This document shows positions 50,780-59,540 of a DNA stretch of 64,000 bases, one piece after another. The position numbers and the translations under genes are program-made. A model generated the notes under the pieces. It was given only the letters and a program-made list of their open reading frames with translations, was not told the origin of the DNA and did no database searches. The DNA comes from DATARH01 sp035504235 (GTDB lineage Bacteria > Pseudomonadota > Alphaproteobacteria > ATCC43930 > CGMCC-115725): assembly GCA_035504235.1 (NCBI GenBank), contig DATJSH010000201.1, positions 26,471 to 90,470 of the forward strand, written 5' to 3'. The first letter of the stretch is position 1; each line of letters starts with the position of its first letter.

Positions 50780-52132
50780 CTAGGCCTTTTTCGGGGCGCC
50801 GCCGAGGCACTTTCCGGCGACGACATCGTAGCTGCCGCATGACATTGGCGGCAGCCAGTCGCCGATCAGGTTCTTGCTCTCCGGCAGGTACGGCGACCAG
50901 GGCTGGGCGACGACCGTTCCTCCGGTCTGCCACACCACGTTGAACATCCCGTCGGCCTGCACCTCGCCGATCAGCACCGGCTTGGTGAGGTGGTGGTTCG
51001 GCATCATCGCCGCATAGTCGCCGGAGAGGTTCGGATAGGTAACGCCGATCATTGCATCGATCACCGCGTCATGGTCAATGGTGCCGGCCTTTTCGACCGC
51101 CTTCACCCACATGTTGAAACCGATGTAGTGGGCTTCCATCGGATCGTTGAACACCCGCTTGTCGTCGTTGGCGGCTTTCTTGAAAGCGGCGACGACCTCC
51201 TTGTTGAGCGGGGTGTCGACGCTCTGGAAGTAGTTCCACGCGGCGAGATGGCCGACCAGCGGCTTGGTGTCGATGCCAGCGAGTTCCTGCTCGCCGACAC
51301 TGAACGCCACGACCGGGATGTCGGTCGCCTTGATCCCCTGGTTGCCCAGCTCCTTGTAGAACGGCACGTTGGCGTCGCCGTTGATCGTCGACACCACCGC
51401 GGTCTTCTTGCCGGCCGAGCCGAAGGCCTTGATCTTGGCGACCTCCGCCTGCCAGTCGGAATAACCGAACGGCGTATAATTGATCATCATGTCGGCCGGC
51501 GCGACGCCCTTTGACTTCAAATAGGCTTCGAGGATCTTGTTGGTCGTGCGCGGATAGACGTAGTCCGTGCCCTCGAGCACCCAGCGCTTCACATTGACCT
51601 GGTTCATCAGGTAATCGACGGCCGGGATGGCCTGCTGGTTCGGCGCCGCGCCGGTGTAGAACACGTTGCGGCTGCACTCCTGGCCCTCGTACTGCACCGG
51701 GTAAAGGAGGATGCCGTTCAGCTGCTCGAAGACCGGCAGCACCGATTTGCGCGACACCGAGGTCCAGCAGCCGAACACCGCCGCCACCTTGTCGACCGAC
51801 AGCAGCTGCTTGGCCTTTTCGGCAAAGAGCGGCCAGTTGGACGCGGGATCGACGACCACCGCTTCGAGCTTCTGGCCCAGCACGCCCCCCTTGGCGTTCT
51901 GCTGGGCGATCAGCATCAGCATGACATCCTTGAGCGGCGATTCACTGATCGCCATCGTGCCCGACAGCGAATGCAGGATGCCGACCTTGATCGTTCCGCC
52001 CGCGGCCGGCGCATCGGCGGCCTTGGCTTCGGGAATGATGTTGGGCAGCACCCCAAGCCCGGCGGTGACGGCTACCCCCGCGCCGAGCTGCGCGAGCCGG
52101 CGGCGGTCAATGACAAATCCTTCGGATGACAT
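50780..52132 (-). CDS. urtA: Urea ABC transporter substrate-binding protein UrtA
   Basis: A 450-residue binding protein with signal (VIDRRRLAQLGAGVAVTAGL) and the diagnostic UrtA stretches TIKVGILHSLSGTMAISE, VFGCWTSVSRKSVLPVFEQ, LLYPVQYEGQECSRNVFYTG and AWNYFQSVDTP. It binds urea (or short-chain amides) in the periplasm. A GGGGAGAG ribosome site precedes ATG 52132. The sigma-54 promoter and NtrC-like site upstream suggest nitrogen-starvation control of the whole urtABCDE set. No urease gene is in the window. Confidence 0.96.
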   Translation of the reverse strand: MSSEGFVIDRRRLAQLGAGVAVTAGLGVLPNIIPEAKAADAPAAGGTIKVGILHSLSGTMAISESPLKDVMLMLIAQQNAKGGVLGQKLEAVVVDPASNWPLFAEKAKQLLSVDKVAAVFGCWTSVSRKSVLPVFEQLNGILLYPVQYEGQECSRNVFYTGAAPNQQAIPAVDYLMNQVNVKRWVLEGTDYVYPRTTNKILEAYLKSKGVAPADMMINYTPFGYSDWQAEVAKIKAFGSAGKKTAVVSTINGDANVPFYKELGNQGIKATDIPVVAFSVGEQELAGIDTKPLVGHLAAWNYFQSVDTPLNKEVVAAFKKAANDDKRVFNDPMEAHYIGFNMWVKAVEKAGTIDHDAVIDAMIGVTYPNLSGDYAAMMPNHHLTKPVLIGEVQADGMFNVVWQTGGTVVAQPWSPYLPESKNLIGDWLPPMSCGSYDVVAGKCLGGAPKKA

Positions 52133-52189
52133 GGAGCTCTCCCCTATATGTTCGGATGGCCACGGCGGGGGCCGCGCCGGAGGGGGAGG

Positions 52190-52206
52190 AGCAAGATCGA
52201 GGCCAA
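52190..52206 (-). promoter_or_regulatory. Sigma-54 promoter of the urt operon
   Basis: On the minus strand TTGGCCTCGATCTTGCT has the -24 GG and -12 GC dinucleotides exactly 10 bp apart, with the flanking TTGGC and TTGCT of the RpoN consensus. It lies 58-74 bp before the urtA start codon in the right direction; transcription would begin near 52180. Confidence 0.75.
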
Positions 52207-52238
52207 GCGGACTCACGCCAATGTGAACGAGCGAATTT

Positions 52239-52255
52239 TGCATATTTCTTGTGCA
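52239..52255. promoter_or_regulatory. NtrC-like enhancer site upstream of urtA
   Basis: On the minus strand TGCACAAGAAATATGCA has the spacing of NtrC sites (TGCAC, 7 bp, RTGCA; 17 bp in all). It is centred about 67 bp upstream of the predicted sigma-54 start site, closer than many enhancers but compatible. One site only was found. The rest of the 271-bp region between urtA and the NTF2-like gene is unremarkable. Confidence 0.55.
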
Positions 52256-52403
52256 TGCCCATTTGCGCGGCCGACTTTGATTAGATTTTAGGCAAGCCCG
52301 GCTAGCCACCGGCCTGCCGCGGTTTCGTCGTTGCGACATTGCGCTTAACAGGCTTTGGCCCCCGTGCGAGGCTGCCCCCGATGCCCGCCGCGCGGAGATG
52401 ACG

Positions 52404-52811
52404 ATGGAAGACAGCGACGCGGTGCTCGCCGCCAATCTTCAATTCTATCAGGCATTCACGACGCGCGATGTCGCGGCAATGGACCGGCTGTGGGTGCAAC
52501 GCGCGCCGGTGGCTTGCGTGCATCCCGGTTGGCCGCCGCTCGCCGACCGCGACTCGGTGATGGAAAGCTGGCGCGGCATCTTGTCCAACCCGGATTCGCC
52601 GCGCATCGCTTGCTACGACGAGCGGGTGTTCCTCTACGGCGAGACCGCGCTCGTGGTCTGCGAGGAAGAGCTTGAGGGCGGCACGCTCATCGCCAGCAAC
52701 TGGTTCGTGCGCGAGGACGGCGAGTGGCGCATGGCGCACCACCAGGCTGGACAACTTGTCGCCCGCCGCGCCGCCGCACCAAGCCGTCCGCCGCCGGGAC
52801 GGATGAATTAG
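52404..52811 (+). CDS. NTF2/SnoaL-fold protein (DUF4440-like)
   Basis: A 135-residue cone-shaped alpha+beta-barrel protein. LAANLQFYQAFTTRDVAAMDRLW at the N-terminus, CVHPGWPPLADRDSVMESWRG and NWFVREDGEWRMAHHQAG match the NTF2-like/SnoaL superfamily (ketosteroid-isomerase fold). The CVHPG motif is common in a sub-family of unknown role. Of two ATGs, the second (52404) is favoured by GGAG at 52394-52397 with 6-nt spacing; the first (52398) would be too close. The C-terminal tail is Pro/Arg-rich. Confidence 0.85.
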   Translation: MEDSDAVLAANLQFYQAFTTRDVAAMDRLWVQRAPVACVHPGWPPLADRDSVMESWRGILSNPDSPRIACYDERVFLYGETALVVCEEELEGGTLIASNWFVREDGEWRMAHHQAGQLVARRAAAPSRPPPGRMN

Positions 52812-52823
52812 CGGGTTCCCTAT

Positions 52824-53630
52824 TCAATTCAACCGGCGATAGCCCCGGAACCGGTCGCGCTTTCGAAGTGCTTCGGCGGCCTGCACGGCCTCCACCGCCT
52901 GGCGCACCTCGCTCAAGCGACCCGCGCTCTCGCCATCGAGCCTGCCGTCCCAGCGCTCGGGGCGGAAGCGGCGCTGAAAGGCGATGAGCGGCGGCGTCAC
53001 ATTGCCCGGCTCGACCTGATATCCGATGCGCGCCAGATCGCTCAGCGCGGCCGCGCGCTCGACGATGCCGACCCCGCGGCCGCGGCGCCGCCGAAGCTCC
53101 GCGGCCGGCTCGGGCCACAGACCGATCCCGGCGCGTGCCAGGCGGTGCCACTCGAACAGTTCGCCGGGATCTGTCTTGCGCGTCGGCGCGATGTCGGAAT
53201 GGCCGACGATGCGATGCGCCGGAATTCCGCGACGTGCCAGAATGTCGCGGCACAGCGCCTCGACTGCCTGCATCTGCCCCCCGGGAAATGGGCGATAGCC
53301 CCATTCGTGCCCGGGATTGACGATCTCGACGCCGATCGAAACGGTGTTCAGCGTGGTTTCGCCAAGCCAGAACGAGACCCCGGCATGCCAGGCGCGTCGT
53401 TCCTCCGGCACCAGCCGCCAAATGGCACCGTCTTCTTCCACCACGTAGTGCGCGCTGACCTTGGCGGCTGGGTCGCACAGCCGGTCGAGCGCCGCTGCCG
53501 CACTCTGCATGCCGGTGTAGTGCAGCACCAGCATGTCGATGCGCGGCGACCCGGCGCCAAGCGACTCAGCCAAGTCGCCGCGACTGTCATGGTTGGGCGA
53601 CGGCCGCTCGCGGATGTCGAGCCCAGTCAT
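52824..53630 (-). CDS. N-acetylmuramoyl-L-alanine amidase (AmiD/Amidase_2 type)
   Basis: A 268-residue zinc amidase. IDMLVLHYTGM has the first zinc His, HIVGHSDIAPTRKTDPG-like segment (here AHRIVGHSDIAPTRKTDPG) has the second His and the Asp ligand, and SAHYVVEEDGAIWRLV and AWHAGVSFW are conserved. After about residue 185 a helical C-terminal peptidoglycan-binding-like region follows. There is no clear signal peptide, so it may recycle wall fragments in the cytoplasm (AmpD-like) or be exported without a classical signal. Its start overlaps the DnaJ-like gene stop (ATGA). Confidence 0.9.
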   Translation of the reverse strand: MTGLDIRERPSPNHDSRGDLAESLGAGSPRIDMLVLHYTGMQSAAAALDRLCDPAAKVSAHYVVEEDGAIWRLVPEERRAWHAGVSFWLGETTLNTVSIGVEIVNPGHEWGYRPFPGGQMQAVEALCRDILARRGIPAHRIVGHSDIAPTRKTDPGELFEWHRLARAGIGLWPEPAAELRRRRGRGVGIVERAAALSDLARIGYQVEPGNVTPPLIAFQRRFRPERWDGRLDGESAGRLSEVRQAVEAVQAAEALRKRDRFRGYRRLN

Positions 53631-54403
53631 GCGCGCGACGCAGCCGTTCCTTTGACGAGCCGGTCATGCGCGGCGTTGATCCGCGCAATTCGCGCGGTCG
53701 CGAGCGCTAGGCACTCTGGCGGCAGCCCTTGCGCGATGAGCATGTCGGGATGCGTCTCGCGCACCAGTCGGTGATAGGCGACGCGGATTTCCGCCGCCGA
53801 GGCGTCGGCGCCGACCCCGAGAACCGCATGCGGGTCCTCCGGCTCCGCATGCGGGGACCCGGCATGCGTCGCCCGGATGCGCGCGTAGTCGGCCGCGCTG
53901 AAACCGAAGAGCCGCGCCACCTCGCGCAAATAAGCATCTTCCGCAGCGGACAGCGCGCCATCGGCCAGCGCAATATGGAAAAGGCCGCCGAGCAGGTCCT
54001 CGAGCACCGCCTTGTCGTCCGCGAACGCCTTGCCGACCTGACGCGCATAGCTTTCGAAGCCGTGCGCGCTGCGCCGCGCGAGGTCGAAGATCGTGCGCAT
54101 ATGCGCTTCCTCGCCCGGCGGCACGCTGAACACCTCGTTGAATGCGGCGACCTCGTCACGCGTGACCTCGCCATCGGCCTTCGCCATCTTGGCGCCGAGG
54201 GCAATGACCGCGATCGTGAAGGTGACGCGTCGGCGCGGGTCGCCATGTCCGTTATCGGCTGGCTTGCCGTCGGAATCGGTGGTCGCGTGGTGCCAGTGCG
54301 GAAGACGCTCGCCAATCCGCGCAAGCAGATGATCAATCGGCCCGCCAAACGACAGATGGCGGGCTCCGACGAGAATGCGGCCGACGACGCTCATGCCGTC
54401 CAT
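53627..54403 (-). CDS. TerB/DjlA-like protein with C-terminal J domain
   Basis: A 258-residue protein of DjlA layout but without a clear membrane anchor. The TerB-like helical domain covers about residues 60-185 (FTIAVIALGAKMAKADGEVTRDEVAAF, FHIALADGALSAAEDAYL). The J domain at about 195-255 (PHAVLGVGADASAAEIRVAYHRLVRETHPD) has its HPD motif, so it should stimulate DnaK ATPase. Two starts are near: ATG 54403 and ATG 54394 (MSVVGRIL). Coupling to an amidase suggests a cell-envelope link, as for DjlA. Confidence 0.87.
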   Translation of the reverse strand: MDGMSVVGRILVGARHLSFGGPIDHLLARIGERLPHWHHATTDSDGKPADNGHGDPRRRVTFTIAVIALGAKMAKADGEVTRDEVAAFNEVFSVPPGEEAHMRTIFDLARRSAHGFESYARQVGKAFADDKAVLEDLLGGLFHIALADGALSAAEDAYLREVARLFGFSAADYARIRATHAGSPHAEPEDPHAVLGVGADASAAEIRVAYHRLVRETHPDMLIAQGLPPECLALATARIARINAAHDRLVKGTAASRA

Positions 54404-54595
54404 ATACGACGCTTTGCCGCTCCGGTCGATTGCGCCGCCGGTATTGGAGCTTCCCTCCAACCGCGGGTTCTCCACGGCGGCAACGGCGGCACCGAAGGTT
54501 TAAAGGATGCGCGGTTTGCCCGGTGCGGCCGCACAGACCATTGCAATAGCCCGCATCTCGGCTAGTGTGCGGCAACTTCGTGGAGATCGACGCTG

Positions 54596-56053
54596 ATGCG
54601 CAAATGGCTGCCGCCGCAGCTTGTGTGGTTCTCGCTGCTGATCGTCCTCGCACCGATCGCGGCATGGCCGCAGTCGACGCCGGTTGCCCCGTCGGCGCCG
54701 GCCGCTGCGGCGCCCGCCAAGAGCAGCGTCTACGAGCAGCTCAATCTGTTCGGCGAGGCGTTCGAGCGGATCCGCCAGGATGCGGTCGAGCCGGTCGGCG
54801 ACCAGAAGCTGATCGAAACCGCGATCGCCGGCATGCTGGGCAGCCTCGATCCGAATTGCGCCTATTTGAGCGAGGACGAATACAAAGCGCAGCAGCGCCC
54901 GGTCGATCAGACGACCGGTTCGGTCGGGCTGGTCGTAACCATCGACAACGGCGCGCTCAAGGTCGTGTCCCCGCGCGACGGCTCGCCGGCGGCGGATGCC
55001 GGGATCAAGCCGGGCGAGACCATCCTCGAAATCGACAAGCAGCCGGTCTTCGACCTGACCCTGCCGCAGATCGAGGCGCAGTTGCACGGCGGTGTCGACA
55101 GCGAGGTGACGCTGACCTTTCGCGGCGACGACAGCAAACCGCATGACGTCAAGCTGAAGCGTGTCGCCGACAAATGGTCGACCGTCACTTCGCGCCTGGA
55201 AGACAACGATATCGGCTATGTCCGCGTCGCCGGGTTTGACGACGAGACTCAGGCTGCGCTCACCGCCGCGGTCCAGACCCTGGCGCAGCAGGCCGACAAC
55301 AAGCTGATCGGCTACGTCATCGACCTGCGCAACGATCCCGGCGGTAATTTCGACGTCGCGGTGCAGGCGGCCGACGACTTCATCGACAAGGGCGACATCG
55401 CCCTCATCAAGGGCCGTAAGGGCGAGGACATGAAGCACATTGCCGCGACCCCGGGCGACATCGCCAATGGGCTGCCGCTTGTCGCGCTCGTCAACGGCGG
55501 CACCGCCAACGAGGCCGAACTTGTCGCCGGCGCGCTGCAGGATAATCACCGCGCCGTGCTGATCGGCACCAAGACCTTTGGCGAGAGTGCGATCGAGACG
55601 CTAATCCCGCTGAACGGCAACGGCGCGATCAAGCTGACCACCGCACGATTCGAGACGCCGAGCGGCCATGCGATCCAGGGCAAGGGGCTGGACCCCGACG
55701 TCGTCGTCGCCCCGGTCAAGCTCGAGCGCATTGCGCAGGGCTTTGGCCGGCGCGAGGCCGACCTGCCGGGCGCGTTGAAGAATACCGATCCGGTATCCGC
55801 CCCGTCCGCCTCTACCACTCAGCCGGCTGCGCCGCCCCAGGTGCCCGGGACCAACCCGGCGAGCCCGGCGCCGAAACCCGGCGCGACCGGAACGACCCCG
55901 TCGCCCGACGCGAACGCCGCGCCGGCCGAGAATCACGACACGCGCTCCTCGGTCGCCACCGGCGAACTCGGCGGCTCGCAAGACGAGCAGCTGACCCAGG
56001 CGCTCGATATGCTGCGCGGCCTCAAGATGGCTGCCGCCCGCAACGGCCAGTAA
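54596..56053 (+). CDS. S41-family C-terminal-processing-protease-like protein, catalytic residues lost
   Basis: A 485-residue exported protein: signal (LVWFSLLIVLAPIAAWPQ), a helical segment to about 105, a PDZ domain (about 105-190, VVSPRDGSPAADAGIKPGETIL) and an S41 core (IGYVIDLRNDPGGNFDVAV). In active enzymes the core has GSASASE followed 25 residues later by the Lys of FGKGSVQ. Here the corresponding stretches are GTANEAE and FGESAIE: Asn305 replaces the nucleophile Ser, Glu330 the general-base Lys. It should be inactive as a protease, or act as a pseudoenzyme or adaptor. A Pro/Ala-rich C-terminal tail follows. No sign of frameshift or decay. Confidence 0.85.
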   Translation: MRKWLPPQLVWFSLLIVLAPIAAWPQSTPVAPSAPAAAAPAKSSVYEQLNLFGEAFERIRQDAVEPVGDQKLIETAIAGMLGSLDPNCAYLSEDEYKAQQRPVDQTTGSVGLVVTIDNGALKVVSPRDGSPAADAGIKPGETILEIDKQPVFDLTLPQIEAQLHGGVDSEVTLTFRGDDSKPHDVKLKRVADKWSTVTSRLEDNDIGYVRVAGFDDETQAALTAAVQTLAQQADNKLIGYVIDLRNDPGGNFDVAVQAADDFIDKGDIALIKGRKGEDMKHIAATPGDIANGLPLVALVNGGTANEAELVAGALQDNHRAVLIGTKTFGESAIETLIPLNGNGAIKLTTARFETPSGHAIQGKGLDPDVVVAPVKLERIAQGFGRREADLPGALKNTDPVSAPSASTTQPAAPPQVPGTNPASPAPKPGATGTTPSPDANAAPAENHDTRSSVATGELGGSQDEQLTQALDMLRGLKMAAARNGQ

Positions 56054-56150
56054 TTCATCCCGCCCCGGTCTGACGGGGGTCGATTGATAGCTTGTCCTAT
56101 TCGTGGATCGCCGACTCAAGTCTGGCCAAAGCGACACGGGGGATCATCTC

Positions 56151-57074
56151 ATGCGCATCCTTGTCCTCGGCGCCGGCGCGGTCGGCGGGTATTTCGGCGG
56201 CCGTTTGGCCGAGGCCGGCCGCGATGTGACCTTTCTCGTCCGTCCTGCTCGGGCGGCGCGGCTCGAAGAGCGCGGCCTCGTCGTGACCAGCCCGCTCGGC
56301 GACTTCACGGTCAAGCCGCAACTCGCCACGGCCGACACGCTCGCCGGAGCCTACGATCTGGCCATCCTGACGGCGAAACATTACGACCTCGACCAAGCGA
56401 TCGCGGCGATCCGCCCGGCGGTGGGCGCCGGCACGGCGATTCTGCCGCTGCTCAACGGCCTTACCCATCTCGACCGACTCGCCGATGCGTTTGGCGCCGA
56501 GGCGATCTTGGGCGGCGTTGCCTATGTCGGCGCGAGCCTGCAGCCCGACGGCGGCATCCGCCACCACAACCGGCTCTCGGGGATCGCTTTTGGCGAGCGA
56601 GCGGGCGGAGTCAGCAACCGGACAAAAGCGATCAGCGCCGAGTTCGACGGCAGCAAGGTCTCCGCCCCGCCGAGCGAAAACGTAATGCGCGATATGTGGG
56701 AAAAGTTCGTGATGATCACGACGATGGCCGGCATGAACTGCCTGATGCGCGGCACGATCGGCGAGATCGCCGGCACGCAAGACGGCGCGGCGCTGATGCT
56801 TGAGTTGTTCGCCGAGAACCAGGCTGTCGCCAAGGCCGCGGGGTATCCGTTGCGCCAGGGTTACATTGACCAGATCGGCGCGATGCTTACCGAGAAGGGC
56901 GGCGTCAACAATGCCTCGATGCACCATGACTTGGCGCACGGCTCGCGCACCGAGGGTGAGTATATTATCGGCGACATGCGCCGGCGCGCCGGCGCGCTTG
57001 GTGTCACCACCCCGCTCCTGCGTGCAGCCTGGGCGCACCTCCAGGTGTACGAGAACCGGCGCGCTTCGAGCTAA
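56151..57074 (+). CDS. Ketopantoate reductase-like (ApbA/PanE family) dehydrogenase
   Basis: A 307-residue NADPH enzyme. The Rossmann motif is VLGAGAVGGYFGGRLAEAG at the N-terminus; the C-terminal domain starts near residue 180 with KFVMITTMAGMNCLMRG (the catalytic-Lys region) and MHHDLAHGSRTEGEYIIGDM carrying the substrate Ser/Glu region. The family reduces 2-dehydropantoate in pantothenate synthesis; several paralogues with other substrates exist in alphaproteobacteria, so panE proper is not certain. Start at MRILVLGAG; GGGGGA is 8 nt upstream. Confidence 0.87.
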   Translation: MRILVLGAGAVGGYFGGRLAEAGRDVTFLVRPARAARLEERGLVVTSPLGDFTVKPQLATADTLAGAYDLAILTAKHYDLDQAIAAIRPAVGAGTAILPLLNGLTHLDRLADAFGAEAILGGVAYVGASLQPDGGIRHHNRLSGIAFGERAGGVSNRTKAISAEFDGSKVSAPPSENVMRDMWEKFVMITTMAGMNCLMRGTIGEIAGTQDGAALMLELFAENQAVAKAAGYPLRQGYIDQIGAMLTEKGGVNNASMHHDLAHGSRTEGEYIIGDMRRRAGALGVTTPLLRAAWAHLQVYENRRASS

Positions 57075-57200
57075 CCCGCAAGCCGCGCGTTCGCCGGCGC
57101 TGTGCAGCAGCATCGACATCGGCACCAGGCTCAGCGCCTGCGCGATCCCCGCCATCACCAGCGCGACCCGGGTCGATCGCCACCTGTCCTGAGCACGTTT
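57075..57200 (-). pseudogene. Possible transporter fragment
   Basis: The minus strand between the reductase stop and 57200 reads STRVALVMAGIAQALSLVPM then SMLLHSAGERAACG, which has the look of a membrane helix of an MFS-type carrier with no matching rest of a gene. It may be a decayed end, or chance hydrophobicity in GC-rich DNA. The rest of the gap to pirin (57201-57307) holds no feature that I recognise. Confidence 0.25.
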
Positions 57201-57307
57201 CCGATGGCGATATCAACGGGCCTTTTATCTGGCATGCGATACGCGCCTACCAGTTGCGGGCAAGCGATCCCATCTATTGGCGCAAATCCCCTCTAGCGGG
57301 AATCGCC

Positions 57308-58006
57308 ATGATCGAGTTTCGTCCCTTCGCCGGCCTCGGCGGCGCCAATCACGGCTGGCTCGACACCCGGCATCATTTCTCCTTTGCCGACTACCGCGAC
57401 CCCGAGCGGGTCCACTGGGGCCGGCTGCGCGTGTGGAACGACGACCTCATCGCTCCCGGTACCGGGTTCGAGCCGCATCCGCACCAGGATATGGAGATCA
57501 TTACCTATGTGCGCGAAGGCGCGATCACCCACCAGGACAGCCTCGGCAATACCGGACGCACCGTGGCGGGCGACGTCCAGGTGATGAGCGCCGGCACCGG
57601 CATCCGGCACGCCGAATACAATCGCGAAATCGTGCCGACCCGGCTTTTCCAGATCTGGATCATCCCCGACGCCAAGGGCGGCGCACCTTCCTGGGACACA
57701 CGACCCTTTCCCAAATCCGACCGCACCGGCGGCTTCGTGACCTTGGCGAGCGGGCTCCAAGGCGATGATGGCGCTCTGTCGATCCGTGCCTCGGCGCGGG
57801 TGCTGGGCGCGACCCTTAAAGCCGGGCAGCAGGCCCAATACCGCCTCGCCGCCGGTCGCCGTGCCTATCTCGTGCCGGCAGCGGGCAAGGTTGAGGTGAA
57901 CGGCATCGCGGCGGAGACCGGCGACGGCCTGGCGATCGAGGACGAACGCGTGCTGCACGTCACCGCTAGCGAGGATTCCGAGCTGGTGCTGGTGGATACG
58001 GTCTAA
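57308..58006 (+). CDS. Pirin-family bicupin protein
   Basis: A 232-residue pirin (YhaK/YhhW type). The metal ligands lie in the N-terminal cupin: FEPHPHQDMEIITYVREG (two His) and GIRHAEYN (His plus nearby Glu). Pirins of this kind have quercetinase activity in some members and bind Fe or other metals; in vivo roles vary. The start MIEFRPFAGLGGANHGW is conserved in the family, favouring ATG 57308 over the upstream frame. The gene stands alone; a hairpin repeat follows its end. Confidence 0.92.
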   Translation: MIEFRPFAGLGGANHGWLDTRHHFSFADYRDPERVHWGRLRVWNDDLIAPGTGFEPHPHQDMEIITYVREGAITHQDSLGNTGRTVAGDVQVMSAGTGIRHAEYNREIVPTRLFQIWIIPDAKGGAPSWDTRPFPKSDRTGGFVTLASGLQGDDGALSIRASARVLGATLKAGQQAQYRLAAGRRAYLVPAAGKVEVNGIAAETGDGLAIEDERVLHVTASEDSELVLVDTV

Positions 58007-58038
58007 CCATCATCGCCGTCCCGGCAAAAGCATGGGAC

Positions 58039-58056
58039 CCCCGGCATTCGCCGGGG
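58039..58056. repeat. REP-like palindrome CCCCGGC-N4-GCCGGGG (second copy)
   Basis: The stem is identical to that at 16171-16188, with ATTC in the loop, and lies 32 bp after the pirin stop. Its position after a gene fits a 3'-end hairpin of a dispersed repeat family. No T-tract follows. Confidence 0.75.
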
Positions 58057-58129
58057 CGATGCCGCCGACCCCACTTGCGCCGTCGCGCATTAGCATCGAA
58101 CAATAAACAAAACTCAGGGGAGAAATGCC

Positions 58130-59533
58130 ATGGCCGAAGCCGTGCTCGATGCAGCCGTTCCCGTCGCCACCATCGCCGCGCGGATGGATCGGCTGCCGCC
58201 GTCCTGGTACATGCGGCGGTTCATCGTGCTGTTGGCGCTGGGCGCGTTTTTCGACGTCTTCGACAACGGCCTGATCTCGTTCATCGCCCCTGGTCTCTAC
58301 AAAGCCGGGATCATGGTGCCGACGACGCAGGCCTTCTTCGACGTCCACGGCTATGCCAGCCTCATCTCCGCGACGTTTGTCGGCATGTTCATCGGCACGC
58401 AGGCGCTTTCGCCGCTCTGCGATCACTTCGGACGCCGCACGGTCTTCACCTTTGCGCTCTGCTGGTACTCGATCTGCACTTTCATCATGGCGCTGCAATC
58501 GACCGATGTCGGGCTGGTGTTCTGGCGCCTCTTATGCGGGATTGGGATCGGCGTCGAATTCGTGACGATCGACACCTACCTCTCGGAGCTTGTGCCGATG
58601 GAGCGGCGCGGCAAGGCGTTTGCCTTCACCTCGCTGATCGGCACGACCGCCTATCCGATCACCGCGTTTCTCGCCTGGGCCTTTGTCCCCTACGCGCCGC
58701 TCGGGGTCGACGGCTGGCGCTGGGTCCCGATCATCGCCGCGGTCGGCGCGATCGTCGCCTGGCTGCTGCGGCTGGGCCTGCCGGAATCGCCGCGCTGGCT
58801 CGCCCAGCACGGCAGGATAGAGGAAGCCGAACGGATTATCCGGATGATCGAGGCGCGGGTCGAAGCCGGCACCGGCCAGCCGCTGCCCCCACCCAGCACC
58901 TTGCGCGACGAGGTGGAGATCGGCAAAGGCGCGTTCCGCGAGATGTTCCGGCCGCCCTATACCCAGCGCACGATCATGCTGATCATCTTCCAGTTGCTAC
59001 AGACGGTCGGTTATTACGGCTTTACCAGCTGGGTCCCGACCTTGCTCCTGGCGCAAGGCATCAACGTCACCAAGTCGCTCGCCTACACGATCATCATCGC
59101 GGCGGCGAACCCGCTCGGCTCGCTCGCCGCGACTCAGTTCGCCGACAAATGCGAGCGCAAATGGCAGCTCGCGATCTCGGCGCTGGGAATCGCCGGCTTC
59201 GGGCTACTCTTTGCCCAGATGACCTCGGCGCCGGGCATCATGACGATCGGCGTCTGCATCGCCTTCTGCAACACGGTGCTGGCCTACTCGCTGCACGCCT
59301 ACCAGTCCGAGCTCTACCCGACGCGGATCCGGGCGCGCGCCGTCGGCTTCACCTATGGCTGGAGCCGGTTCAGCACGATCTTCATCGGCTTCATGATCGC
59401 GTTCTGCCTGCGCAATTACGGCAGTATGGGCGTCTTCGTGTTCATCGCGGCATCGATGGTGGCCGTGTTCTTCATCATCGCGATCATGGGGCCGCGCACC
59501 ACGGGCCTACGGCTGGAGGCGATCTCACGCTGA
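58130..59533 (+). CDS. MFS transporter, sugar-porter/aromatic-acid type
   Basis: A 467-residue carrier with twelve helices. ALGAFFDVFDNGLISFIAPG in helix 1, DHFGRRTVFTFAL between helices 2 and 3, ELVPMERRGKAFAF in helix 4-5, LGLPESPRWLAQHGR before the central loop and YQSELYPTRIRARAVG are signatures of the metabolite:H+ symporter/sugar porter group. The substrate is unknown. AGGGGAG is 7 nt before ATG 58130, so the start is firm. A palindromic repeat lies after the stop. Confidence 0.9.
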   Translation: MAEAVLDAAVPVATIAARMDRLPPSWYMRRFIVLLALGAFFDVFDNGLISFIAPGLYKAGIMVPTTQAFFDVHGYASLISATFVGMFIGTQALSPLCDHFGRRTVFTFALCWYSICTFIMALQSTDVGLVFWRLLCGIGIGVEFVTIDTYLSELVPMERRGKAFAFTSLIGTTAYPITAFLAWAFVPYAPLGVDGWRWVPIIAAVGAIVAWLLRLGLPESPRWLAQHGRIEEAERIIRMIEARVEAGTGQPLPPPSTLRDEVEIGKGAFREMFRPPYTQRTIMLIIFQLLQTVGYYGFTSWVPTLLLAQGINVTKSLAYTIIIAAANPLGSLAATQFADKCERKWQLAISALGIAGFGLLFAQMTSAPGIMTIGVCIAFCNTVLAYSLHAYQSELYPTRIRARAVGFTYGWSRFSTIFIGFMIAFCLRNYGSMGVFVFIAASMVAVFFIIAIMGPRTTGLRLEAISR

Positions 59534-59540
59534 TCTCGGC

